Positions 8,149 through 14,747 of a stretch of 32,502 bases of DNA are shown one piece after another. Where the stretch lies: IMG/VR virus record IMGVR_UViG_3300027861_000123, positions 1 to 32,502 of that record. One strand, given 5' to 3'. This DNA comes from a virus. A program made the position numbers and the translations under genes. The notes beneath the pieces are model-generated. The model had not been told where the DNA came from. It searched no databases and saw only the letters and a list, made by a program, of their open reading frames with translations. Numbering within the stretch: the stretch's first letter is position 1; each line of letters starts with the position of its first letter.

Positions 8149-9235
8149 ATTGTCCTCACAAGGGAAACGACTAAGACTGTCCTCTGAAGAAGTTGAGTTA
8201 ATCAATGAGTTCAGAGGGCAAAACTTAGATAACATAAATGGTAATACTGCTCTTGATCTACATATAAAAGAAAGAGGTATATCTAAAAAAGACATTGTTA
8301 GTGTTAAGCATTGGCAAAGTATGTCAGGAGAACTAAGGTTTTCTATAGTTACAAAAGAAAATTATGGTGTAGAGCAAAACGAATTGCTTGAAGATATTAA
8401 AAATTTAATAGATAACCACGCACCTACATATCCAACAATAAAAAGAACTAAGGGAGAACACTTATTAGTAATAAATCCTGCTGACATTCATATAGGTAAA
8501 CTTGCAGTAGCATTAGAAACTGGAGATGAGTATAATAGTGAGATTGCTTGTAAAAGAGTTTTAGAGGGTGTTACAGGGCTTCTAAGCAAGTCTAAAGGGT
8601 TTAGTATAGACAGAGTGTTATTTTGCGTAGGAAACGATATATTGCATATTGACAACGTATATAATCAAACTACAGCAGGTACAAGACAAGATGTTAATGG
8701 TAAGTGGTGGCAACACTTTGAATTAGCTTTAGATTTATATGTTAAATGCGTAGAGATACTTAGAGAGGTTGCACCAGTTGATGTTGTTCATTCTATGTCT
8801 AACCACGATTATCAGTCAGGGTTTCATTTAGCACACGCACTTAAAAGTTGGTTTAGAAATGCTAAAGATGTTACATTTGATATTAGTGTAGCACACAGAA
8901 AGTATTATAAGTACGGATCAAACTTAATTGGTTTAGAACACGGAGATGGTGCAAAAATGGATAATCTACCTATGCTTATGGCTAATGAAAGACCTAATGA
9001 TTGGTCAGATACCAAATATAGATACTGGTATTTACATCACTTACATCACAAAGTTAAATACAAGTGGAGAGATGCAAAAGATTTTATAGGAGTTACTGTA
9101 GAATATATGCGTTCGCCAAGTGGAACGGATAGTTGGCATAGCAGAAAAGGTTTCTGTGGAGTGCTTAAAGCAGTAGAAGGTTTTATACATTCAAAAGAAT
9201 CAGGACAGATTGCAAGGTTAGTACACTACTTCTAA
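8108..9235 (+). CDS. Calcineurin-like metallophosphoesterase
   Basis: The protein is up to 375 residues, with metallophosphoesterase motifs in order: DIHIGK (about 126-131), GND in place of the usual GD (175-177), SNHD in place of GNHD (231-234), and histidine-rich HHLHHK near 317 with a GLEHGD segment before it. Such enzymes use two metal ions to hydrolyse phosphodiesters or phosphomonoesters; the substrate is unknown. The N-terminal 100 residues include QGKRLRLSSEEVELI and may be a DNA- or protein-binding arm. No ATG fits the N-terminus. Possible starts are GTG 8108, TTG 8129 or TTG 8150, and the first two overlap the preceding membrane-protein gene. TTG 8129 or 8150 suits the family N-terminus best. 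This is the last gene before the early-region gap. Confidence 0.8.
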   Translation: MLLDFKTLVKKQNKLSSQGKRLRLSSEEVELINEFRGQNLDNINGNTALDLHIKERGISKKDIVSVKHWQSMSGELRFSIVTKENYGVEQNELLEDIKNLIDNHAPTYPTIKRTKGEHLLVINPADIHIGKLAVALETGDEYNSEIACKRVLEGVTGLLSKSKGFSIDRVLFCVGNDILHIDNVYNQTTAGTRQDVNGKWWQHFELALDLYVKCVEILREVAPVDVVHSMSNHDYQSGFHLAHALKSWFRNAKDVTFDISVAHRKYYKYGSNLIGLEHGDGAKMDNLPMLMANERPNDWSDTKYRYWYLHHLHHKVKYKWRDAKDFIGVTVEYMRSPSGTDSWHSRKGFCGVLKAVEGFIHSKESGQIARLVHYF

Positions 9236-9264
9236 TCTACTAAAAATCAACACCTTACATATAG

Positions 9265-9322
9265 TTAACAATTTAATTGTTAATAACTTATTTAATTACT
9301 ATGTTAATTTAAAAGTTAATTT
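9265..9322. promoter_or_regulatory. Candidate operator: inverted repeat plus direct repeats
   Basis: In the 100-base gap between the metallophosphoesterase and the first early gene there is a perfect 8-bp inverted repeat, TTAACAAT (9265-9272) and ATTGTTAA (9276-9283), with a 3-base centre. GTTAATTT then occurs twice in direct orientation at 9303-9310 and 9315-9322, just before the promoter element. This looks like repressor or activator sites controlling the early promoter. The whole region is A/T-rich, so some symmetry is expected by chance. Confidence 0.45.
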
Positions 9323-9323
9323 G

Positions 9324-9331
9324 TATATTTG
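9324..9331 (+). promoter_or_regulatory. Early promoter, Bacteroidetes-type -7 element
   Basis: TATATTTG is a perfect match to the Bacteroidetes TAnnTTTG -7 consensus, in the only sizeable gap before the early gene block. The ATG at 9336 lies only 4 bases after the element, so the transcript would start at or very near the start codon and be leaderless or nearly so. I do not see a clear TTTG -33 box at the expected distance. Confidence 0.6.
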
Positions 9332-9335
9332 CAGT

Positions 9336-9539
9336 ATGAAAACAATAATTAACAAAAAAAATCAAGAAGTAATTAGAATAAATTCTGCTCAATTTACTTT
9401 ATTAGTAGTTGGCGAAGGGTGTTCTTTAGTTGATATTATAGATACTAAAAATAAAACTTTGACAGTAGCTAGAGTAAAAGCTACAGAATGGATTTCTTTA
9501 GAGATTTTTGTTAAGAATTACTTTGGATATAAATTTTAA
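9336..9539 (+). CDS. First early gene, unknown function
   Basis: This 67-residue protein is read from the ATG at 9336. An in-frame TTG upstream at 9321 overlaps the promoter and is rejected. The sequence has an alternating hydrophobic pattern (RINSAQFTLLVVGEGCSLVD, then KNKTLTVARV), suggesting a small beta-rich fold. No known motif was recognised. As the first gene behind the early promoter it may act in host takeover or regulation, but that is only positional inference. Confidence 0.6.
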   Translation: MKTIINKKNQEVIRINSAQFTLLVVGEGCSLVDIIDTKNKTLTVARVKATEWISLEIFVKNYFGYKF

Positions 9540-9555
9540 TAAAAAACAAAAACAA

Positions 9556-9693
9556 ATGGTATTAGAAAAACGTAAGTTAAGATTAGTAAGTAAAAGATTT
9601 AAAAATATATTAAAAAATATAATAGCTTTTATAATTGTAAGTATAGGATCAGTAGGTTTATTAATGTTGGGTGGTTTATTAGATAAAATATAA
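9556..9693 (+). CDS. Small single-span membrane protein
   Basis: This 45-residue protein has a basic N-terminus (MVLEKRKLRLVSKRFKNILK) followed by one hydrophobic span of about 20 residues (IIAFIIVSIGSVGLLMLGGL). The start is the ATG at 9556; an upstream in-frame extension reaches into the preceding gene and is unlikely. The basic-then-hydrophobic layout predicts an inner-membrane protein with the N-terminus in the cytoplasm. Its stop overlaps the next ATG (TAATG). The function is unknown. Small early membrane proteins in phages often act in superinfection exclusion, but nothing here shows it. Confidence 0.55.
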   Translation: MVLEKRKLRLVSKRFKNILKNIIAFIIVSIGSVGLLMLGGLLDKI

Positions 9694-10058
9694 TGGATAG
9701 AATACCTACACCTACACCACCAACTAAAGAACAATTAGTTGAAATGCAAAAGCAACACGAAAGAGAAAGACAAGAAAGACTATTAACCTATGATAATACT
9801 AAGGTAGAAGCTAAGTTAGTATATTATAAAGGCTGGATAGCAACAACAGGTACACACTCTGTATTAGAAAAATTATCTTCTAAATTTGCAGATATAAAAA
9901 GAGGTACAAATTCTGTTGTTATGGTAGGAACTGTTAGACAAAGATGTGCAAATGATACAATAGATAATATCACAGGTACATATTCTTTAAACCTTACAGA
10001 TGATATGTTAGAAGCATATAAAGAAAACAATAATCAATTATTAATAATAAATAAATAA
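9693..10058 (+). CDS. Hypothetical early protein
   Basis: This 121-residue protein overlaps the previous stop (TAATG). The N-terminus is proline-rich (PTPTPPTKEQ) and then charged and helical (QLVEMQKQHERERQERL). The remaining 80 residues look like a mixed alpha/beta domain with VEAKLVYYKGWIATTG. It sits directly before the SSB-like gene, so a replication or host-interaction role is possible. I do not recognise the family. Confidence 0.6.
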   Translation: MDRIPTPTPPTKEQLVEMQKQHERERQERLLTYDNTKVEAKLVYYKGWIATTGTHSVLEKLSSKFADIKRGTNSVVMVGTVRQRCANDTIDNITGTYSLNLTDDMLEAYKENNNQLLIINK

Positions 10059-10060
10059 AT

Positions 10061-10525
10061 ATGAAAACGAGTAAAATCAAAACTGTAGTTAGTATAAAAC
10101 CACATAAAAATAGTTATGGCGAAACCTTTTACCATAATTTAGAAATGGAAAATGGAGATAAGATCAACATAGGTAAAAAGAAAGAGCAACAAGTAGGTTG
10201 GGAGTTAACCTATGAAATTACAGAACAAGGACAACAAGAGTATAATAAAGCTAAAGCAGTTGCACCTGAATCTTTTAATAAATCTAATAACTTTACTCCA
10301 TCTAATTCTTCTAATGATGATAGACAATTACTTATTGTAAAACAGTCAAGTATAAAAGCAGCAGTTGAATTTGATAATCAATGTACTATTGAAGATATGT
10401 TAAAAAATGCTGAAATAATTAAGGACTGGGTAATGGGTACTGATGTACAAAAGAAAGTAGATAAGGTAGCTAAGAATTTTAACGATAAGTTTGCAGGTAC
10501 AACTCCTGATGATTTACCTTTTTAA
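10061..10525 (+). CDS. SSB-like single-stranded-DNA-binding protein
   Basis: This is a 154-residue protein. Residues 1-60 have the short beta-strand pattern expected for an OB-type fold (VVSIKPHKNSYGETFYHNLE, NGDKINIGK). A polar Asn/Ser linker follows at about 70-90, then a helical segment. The C-terminus ends DDLPF, very close to the acidic DDDIPF tip through which bacterial SSB recruits replication and repair proteins. I infer that it coats phage ssDNA and may mimic the host SSB tip. It lies just before the DnaA-like and HTH replication genes, which supports this. It is not a canonical SSB by sequence. Confidence 0.6.
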   Translation: MKTSKIKTVVSIKPHKNSYGETFYHNLEMENGDKINIGKKKEQQVGWELTYEITEQGQQEYNKAKAVAPESFNKSNNFTPSNSSNDDRQLLIVKQSSIKAAVEFDNQCTIEDMLKNAEIIKDWVMGTDVQKKVDKVAKNFNDKFAGTTPDDLPF

Positions 10526-10527
10526 TT

Positions 10528-11043
10528 ATGACAGATAGAGAAAAATTTGAAACCATTTGTGACCTTACTACTAACACAGTAGGGTTGCAACAAGGTTCTT
10601 TAGCTTATAAGACTAGAAAGCAAGAGATATTAGTACCTAGAATGGTAGCTACTGTAATAGGTAGAATAAGTAAAGACATACATCCTACTATAATTGCAGA
10701 TATAATTAATAAGGATCGTACTTCTGTAATACATTATATGAAGTATCACAAATCTAATTATGCAAGTTTTCCAGTTTATAGAGATACTTTTAATAAAGTT
10801 TGGAAAGCATATAATGAACTAGAAAAGATAAAGATAGTATTTGCAGATAAAGAACAAATGATAAGACATTTATTAGATGCAGGTATTAAGATTGTAGCTA
10901 AGCCACAAGTAAAGATTAAAGTATTATGTGGTAAGTATAAATACTTAGTGCCTACTACCTATTTGGATTTCTCAAATAATATTGATATAATTAAGAACTC
11001 ATTAAAACATTATGATTACTCATACGACATTATAACAATATGA
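10528..11043 (+). CDS. DnaA domain-IV-like DNA-binding protein
   Basis: This 171-residue protein starts at an AATT-ATG context. Residues about 27-80 (YKTRKQEILVPRMVATVIGR, then PTIIADIINKDRTSVIHYMK) have the layout of the DnaA C-terminal DNA-binding helix-turn-helix, whose signature is a basic loop followed by DHSTVIH. There is no ATPase domain and no Walker motif, so this is a stand-alone DNA-binding module. The C-terminal 70 residues look like a separate small domain. It probably binds phage or host origin sites. Placement between the SSB-like and HTH replication genes fits replication initiation. The 3' end overlaps the next start by 4 bases. Confidence 0.6.
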   Translation: MTDREKFETICDLTTNTVGLQQGSLAYKTRKQEILVPRMVATVIGRISKDIHPTIIADIINKDRTSVIHYMKYHKSNYASFPVYRDTFNKVWKAYNELEKIKIVFADKEQMIRHLLDAGIKIVAKPQVKIKVLCGKYKYLVPTTYLDFSNNIDIIKNSLKHYDYSYDIITI

Positions 11044-11654
11044 ACGAAACACCAAACTATTATGCAATAATACCTGCCAACGTAAGGTATGCTGATCTAA
11101 AACCTAATGCTAAACTATTATACGGAGAGATAACTGCTTTAAGTAATAAGCACGGATTCTGCTTTGCATCTAACAAATACTTTGCAGAGTTATATAAAGT
11201 AAATAAAAATACAATTAGTTCTTGGATTTCTGATTTAAAAAATTACGGATTTATAACTGTAAAGATAGAACGTAATGTAAATAACCAAATCACGAAAAGA
11301 TGTATAGGTATACTGAAAAAGATGGATAACCCTATACACGAAAAGCTGAAGTATAATAATACAAGTATTAATACTACAAGTAATAATATATCTATAAAAG
11401 AAAAATTTGAAAATTTGGTTATGTTTTTTGATTACCCTAAAGAAATGAAATTAGACTTTATTAATTACTGGACAGAAAAAAGTTCTGATAGATTAAATGC
11501 TAAAATGAGGTATCAGAAACAAGCTACCTTTGATGTTAAGTTGCGACTGGATCGTTGGGCGAAAAATTCTGCTAAGTGGAATACAAAGAAAGCAGGTACA
11601 TCTAAATTAGATGCACAGATAGATGAGTGGCAAAAGGCAAAGAGTTTACTATGA
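11040..11654 (+). CDS. Helix-turn-helix replication initiator-like protein
   Basis: This is a 204-residue protein. Residues about 5-90 form a winged-helix domain (YYAIIPANVRYADLKPNAKL, then FAELYKVNKNTISSWISDLK), the form seen in phage replication proteins with HTH_36 domains. A low-complexity Asn/Ser/Thr linker (about 103-118) leads to a helical C-terminal domain with FINYWTEKSSD and FDVKLRLDRWAKN, as in phage DnaD/replisome-organiser-type proteins. It probably marks the origin and loads the host helicase through the C-terminal part. Its start overlaps the previous gene and its stop overlaps the next ATG (ATGA). Confidence 0.7.
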   Translation: MNETPNYYAIIPANVRYADLKPNAKLLYGEITALSNKHGFCFASNKYFAELYKVNKNTISSWISDLKNYGFITVKIERNVNNQITKRCIGILKKMDNPIHEKLKYNNTSINTTSNNISIKEKFENLVMFFDYPKEMKLDFINYWTEKSSDRLNAKMRYQKQATFDVKLRLDRWAKNSAKWNTKKAGTSKLDAQIDEWQKAKSLL

Positions 11655-11854
11655 TAGATGAGTATAAGGAGAAACTATACTTAGAAAAGTTATATAAAAA
11701 AAATACTATAGATTTGGATAATTATTTTAAGTATAGTGGTAAGTTAGAAGTTGGTAACAAATTTAAAAAGGTAACAGAGGAATATACTTATAAGTTAAGT
11801 TGTTACATAAAAAATGATATGAGTAAATACAAATTAAAAAACTATAGAAAATGA
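11651..11854 (+). CDS. Small hypothetical protein
   Basis: This 67-residue protein is read from the ATG that overlaps the preceding stop (ATGA). An in-frame upstream extension to 11627 lies inside the initiator gene and is less likely. It is lysine- and tyrosine-rich with a predicted helical N-terminus (YKEKLYLEKLYKK). No motif was recognised. Translational coupling on both sides suggests it is expressed with the replication genes. Confidence 0.5.
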   Translation: MIDEYKEKLYLEKLYKKNTIDLDNYFKYSGKLEVGNKFKKVTEEYTYKLSCYIKNDMSKYKLKNYRK

Positions 11855-12060
11855 AAGAATTAGATTTTAACGAAAACATTATAGAAGATTTAAATTTAAC
11901 TGAATTACAAATCTTAAATATTATTTCTAAATGGTACACAAATGGTATGATGCACGATATTATATGGGATTGTGAGTGTAGAGAATTAGATGAAATAGTA
12001 GAAGATTTATTTTTTGAAAAATTAGAAGAAGAAAATTTAATTAGAAGTATAAAATTATGA
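11851..12060 (+). CDS. Small acidic hypothetical protein
   Basis: This 69-residue, strongly acidic protein (IIEDLNLTELQILNII, later CECRELDEIVEDLFFEKLEE) is predicted to be mostly helical. The middle, LQILNIISKWYTNGMMHDII, could be a small helix-turn-helix without an obvious basic recognition helix. It overlaps both neighbours by 4 bases. The function is unknown. The acidity would suit a protein-binding inhibitor, but nothing else supports that. Confidence 0.5.
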   Translation: MKELDFNENIIEDLNLTELQILNIISKWYTNGMMHDIIWDCECRELDEIVEDLFFEKLEEENLIRSIKL

Positions 12061-12425
12061 AAACACTTCAAGAAGAAAATATTAAGGAACTAACAGAAAA
12101 GGTTTTAGACTTAGTAGCTAAGACTTCAGTAGAGTTAGGACACAGAGCAGATGCTAAAACAATGGCTTCATTATCTAAGATACTAGCAGAGGATTTACAA
12201 AAAGAGAATAGATTTAGAAGAATGACATTTAACCAAATACAAGATGCTTTTCATATAGGGGTAAGATATTGTGAGTTTGATCCTTTTTTAAATATAAAGA
12301 CATTTTTTAGATGGATTATTAAACATAAGCTAAAATTAAATGATGCTTACTATCAAGTACATACTTTAAACAAAAATCCACAAGAAGTACCTTTTTATCA
12401 AGAACCTAAAAAACTATTAAAATGA
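12057..12425 (+). CDS. Conserved phage replication-region protein
   Basis: This 122-residue, predicted all-helical protein has a central block FRRMTFNQIQDAFHIGVRYC and FFRWIIKHKLKLNDAYYQ. I remember short proteins with the pattern F..I..AF..GVR and a following RWI segment beside initiator genes of flavobacterial phages, where a helicase-loader or replication-accessory role is suspected. No Walker motif is present, so it is not an AAA+ loader. It overlaps the next gene by 4 bases. Confidence 0.5.
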   Translation: MKTLQEENIKELTEKVLDLVAKTSVELGHRADAKTMASLSKILAEDLQKENRFRRMTFNQIQDAFHIGVRYCEFDPFLNIKTFFRWIIKHKLKLNDAYYQVHTLNKNPQEVPFYQEPKKLLK

Positions 12426-12700
12426 AAACAATAACTATAACTGAAAATGAAATAAGTAGTTCTATAGATGCAATTAAATGGCATTTAAAAAACTATGGAC
12501 ATATAACAAGTTTACAAGCTATTAAATTATATGGTGCTACACGATTAGCTGATATAATATATAAGTTAAAGAAACAAGGTTATACTATACATACAACTGA
12601 TTTAGAATTTACTACTAGATTTGGTAGGAAAACAACAGTAGCTAAATACTTATACTTTAAACCTAAACCAACATTTGAACAGAAATTAATATGGGGGTAA
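12422..12700 (+). CDS. Small helix-turn-helix protein (HTH_39-like)
   Basis: This is a 92-residue protein. Residues about 14-60 read WHLKNYGHITSLQAIKLYGA, then TRLADIIYKLKKQGYTIHT, which is the typical layout of HTH_39 winged-helix proteins common in phages. It probably binds DNA as a regulator, perhaps of the early promoter. The C-terminal 30 residues would form the wing and a short tail. It overlaps NinG by 10 bases in a different frame. Confidence 0.7.
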   Translation: MKTITITENEISSSIDAIKWHLKNYGHITSLQAIKLYGATRLADIIYKLKKQGYTIHTTDLEFTTRFGRKTTVAKYLYFKPKPTFEQKLIWG

Positions 12701-13104
12701 AGAAACCAGTAAGCAAACTTAAGAAAGAGTTAGACAAATGGTTTAGCTTATACATAAGATTAAGAGATGCTACAGATATGGGTGTTGCTCAATGCTTTAC
12801 TTGTGGCAAAATAGATCATTACAAGAAACTACAGAACGGACACTTTCAATCTCGTAGGCATAATGCTACTAGATGGGATAATAAGAATTGTCAAGTACAA
12901 TGTGTTAAGTGTAATATGTTTGGACAAGGAGAGCAATATAAGTTTGGAATGTATTTAGATGCTAAGTATGGATTAGGAACTTCTGAAGAATTAGAAATAT
13001 TATCTAAACAACCTTTTAAAATTAGCAGGATTGATTATGTAAATTATATTAGTTATTACAAAGACCTTGTTAATAAAATAAAAAAGGAAAAGAGTATAGA
13101 ATGA
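12691..13104 (+). CDS. ninG: NinG/Rap-like recombination nuclease
   Basis: This 137-residue protein has the zinc-binding and nuclease layout of the lambda NinG (Rap) family: C35-x2-C38, then NGHFQSRR with His51, then C71-x2-C74-N75, all preceded by a basic helical N-terminus. In lambda, Rap is a structure-specific endonuclease that cuts recombination intermediates. Its length is shorter than lambda NinG, as is usual in Bacteroidetes phages. It belongs to the early operon, overlapping both neighbours, and with NinB at 14984 forms a small recombination set. Confidence 0.8.
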   Translation: MGVKKPVSKLKKELDKWFSLYIRLRDATDMGVAQCFTCGKIDHYKKLQNGHFQSRRHNATRWDNKNCQVQCVKCNMFGQGEQYKFGMYLDAKYGLGTSEELEILSKQPFKISRIDYVNYISYYKDLVNKIKKEKSIE

Positions 13105-13481
13105 ATAATTTTCTATATTTGAATATGACTAAACCTATATTTGCAAATACTACACACCAAATAGTTGTTAATGATTATTTAAACTTAATGCTAACATTTG
13201 CAAAAGACATATCTACTAAAGCAAAGTTTGAAAATTTTAAAGAGGTTTTAGATTGTGTTTTAGAATATCACAACAGTTACGGAGAAGATGTAAATGGTGG
13301 TAACTGGAATGATTGGTTAATGATAATACCTATTAATACTTCAGTAATGGTTAATGGATATTTTGCAGGAATACAAAGTAAAGGTAATTTAGAAATAGTA
13401 AGGTCTTACAAAGTTTTGTTAGATAATGCGTTAGAGGTTTTGGTAAATGATTTACGAGAAATAGAATACAATAATGAATAA
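13101..13481 (+). CDS. Hypothetical early protein with possible internal start
   Basis: This 126-residue protein overlaps the NinG stop (ATGA). A second in-frame ATG lies at 13125, 3 bases behind a perfect TATATTTG element (13114-13121), the same arrangement as at the early promoter. The shorter form would lack only the first 8 residues. The protein looks helical with a conserved-looking centre (EYHNSYGEDVNGGNWNDWLM). The family is not recognised. Confidence 0.55.
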   Translation: MNNFLYLNMTKPIFANTTHQIVVNDYLNLMLTFAKDISTKAKFENFKEVLDCVLEYHNSYGEDVNGGNWNDWLMIIPINTSVMVNGYFAGIQSKGNLEIVRSYKVLLDNALEVLVNDLREIEYNNE

Positions 13482-14037
13482 AGTATATGAAGCAGTAGCA
13501 GATTGTAGAAAGACATTTGTAGAGATGTCCTTTGCTTTTACTCACGATATAAACGAAATAGAAGAAGCAGTACAGGAATTAATGTTATATTTTATGCAGA
13601 TGAATCCCTCAGTATTAGAAAGTATTTTTAAGAAAGATGGACAGAAGGGATTAATAAGATATGGTGCAGTAGTTTTAAGAAGAAGTTTTACAAGTCCTAG
13701 AAGTCCTTATTATTATAAGTATAAGAAATACTACACTAACTTAGATGCACAAGCAAGTACATTAACTTACGACATAACAGAGAGTGGAGAAACATCTAAT
13801 GAAAAGAATCTATACAACATACCTAATCCTGAAGAATATAAACAATGGCAAAAGCTAGAACTTATAGATCAAGCACTAGAAAATGTTTACTGGTATGATG
13901 CTTCTGTATTTAAGTTATACTACTATGAAGGTAACACATTAACAGGACTTGCTAAAAAGACAGGCATAAGTAGAAACAGTCTTTTTACGACAATAGACAA
14001 AGTAAGAGAACAACTTAAAGAATTGTTAGATGAGTAA
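13474..14037 (+). CDS. Sigma-factor-like transcription protein
   Basis: This 187-residue protein is built like a small (ECF-type) sigma factor. The N-terminal half, around residues 25-75, contains EIEEAVQELMLYFMQM, similar to the region 2 helix that starts -10 recognition, followed by a basic stretch (VVLRRSFTS, YYYKYKKYY). The C-terminal half, about 130-185, has the region 4 helix-turn-helix: ALENVYWYDASVFKLYYYEG, then LAKKTGISRNSLFTTIDKVR. Its last gene-proximal position before the late genes, and the repeated non-host promoter motif upstream of those genes, suggest that it directs late transcription. The sigma call rests on pattern only. It could also be an HTH regulator of the phage-activator type. 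Its ends overlap both neighbours by 8 bases. Confidence 0.6.
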   Translation: MNKVYEAVADCRKTFVEMSFAFTHDINEIEEAVQELMLYFMQMNPSVLESIFKKDGQKGLIRYGAVVLRRSFTSPRSPYYYKYKKYYTNLDAQASTLTYDITESGETSNEKNLYNIPNPEEYKQWQKLELIDQALENVYWYDASVFKLYYYEGNTLTGLAKKTGISRNSLFTTIDKVREQLKELLDE

Positions 14038-14431
14038 TTTCTTTGTTAAAGATGAGGTGTATCAAGAACGTATAGCATTATGTAGAGAGTGCGTATATTA
14101 CTTTAAACCTACAGGTACTTGTAAAGTCTGCTTATGTTTTATGAAAGTAAAAGCTAGGATAGGAGTAATGGAATGTCCTCAGAAGTATTGGGGAAAAACA
14201 ACAGAAGTAGAAAGACCTGATGACATACCACAAGAACTAATAGAAGAATGTTTATTAATTTGGGAGGATGTAAAGACAGGAGTAGCTAAGAACGTAACAG
14301 TAAAAAAGAAAATGATAGAATTATATAATACTATATATAATGCTAACTATAAAACTACAAGTAACTGTGGTTCTTGTTTAAATAGTTGCTATCACGGAAT
14401 AAGACAAATAGTAGAAAAATATAAAACATAA
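14030..14431 (+). CDS. Zinc-ribbon protein
   Basis: This is a 133-residue protein. The N-terminal domain carries C18-x2-C21, C31-x2-C34-x-C36 and C49, a layout typical of a zinc-ribbon seen in many phage accessory proteins (LCRECVYYFKPTGTCKVC). A second Cys pair occurs near the C-terminus (NCGSCLNSCYHG). The middle is helical and acidic. The partner is unknown. The 8-base overlap with the sigma-like gene indicates coupled expression, so a link to transcription is possible but unshown. Confidence 0.6.
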   Translation: MSNFFVKDEVYQERIALCRECVYYFKPTGTCKVCLCFMKVKARIGVMECPQKYWGKTTEVERPDDIPQELIEECLLIWEDVKTGVAKNVTVKKKMIELYNTIYNANYKTTSNCGSCLNSCYHGIRQIVEKYKT

Positions 14432-14434
14432 AAG

Positions 14435-14674
14435 ATGAAAAATAAGATACCTGATTATTATATAGGAAAGAATTATAAATACGAAGCTAGAAAAGTAATA
14501 TCAGATTGGGAACTAAACTGGAATGTAGGTAATGCAGTAACGTATTTACTAAGAGCAAACTTTAAACATAATTCTCCTGAAGAATGTATAAAAAAAGCTA
14601 TACACCATTTAGAGTTTGAGTTAGAGGAGTTAGATCAGCAGAAGAAAAAGAATGTAAGAATTAGTCATATATAA
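14435..14674 (+). CDS. DUF3310-like protein
   Basis: This 79-residue protein matches the DUF3310 pattern: a tyrosine-rich start, YKYEARKVISDWELNWNVGN, then AVTYLLRANFKH and a helical end with CIKKAIHHLEFELEEL. The family, common in phages, has no confirmed activity, although annotations sometimes call it a nucleotide kinase. Its stop codon forms the first bases of a long hairpin (14671-14732). Confidence 0.7.
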   Translation: MKNKIPDYYIGKNYKYEARKVISDWELNWNVGNAVTYLLRANFKHNSPEECIKKAIHHLEFELEELDQQKKKNVRISHI

Positions 14675-14732
14675 AGGAGAGTAGGCATAATGCCAAAATA
14701 ATTTATTAAATGTTTTTTATGCTCTCCTTTAT
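14671..14732 (+). terminator. Long intergenic hairpin after the DUF3310 gene
   Basis: ATAAAGGAGAG (14671-14681) pairs with CTCTCCTTTAT (14722-14732). Inside it GCATAA (14685-14690) can pair with TTATGC (14717-14722) after a 4-base bulge, leaving a loop of about 26 bases. The stem begins in the last codon and stop of the gene. The tail is only weakly T-rich, so it may be an attenuator or processing site instead of a strong terminator. Confidence 0.5.
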
Positions 14733-14747
14733 TTTAAAACAAAAACT

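Noticed and set aside
9498-9734. Minus-strand membrane-like frame
   Set aside because: It is the complement of the small membrane-protein gene; A/T-rich sequence gives hydrophobic-looking complements.
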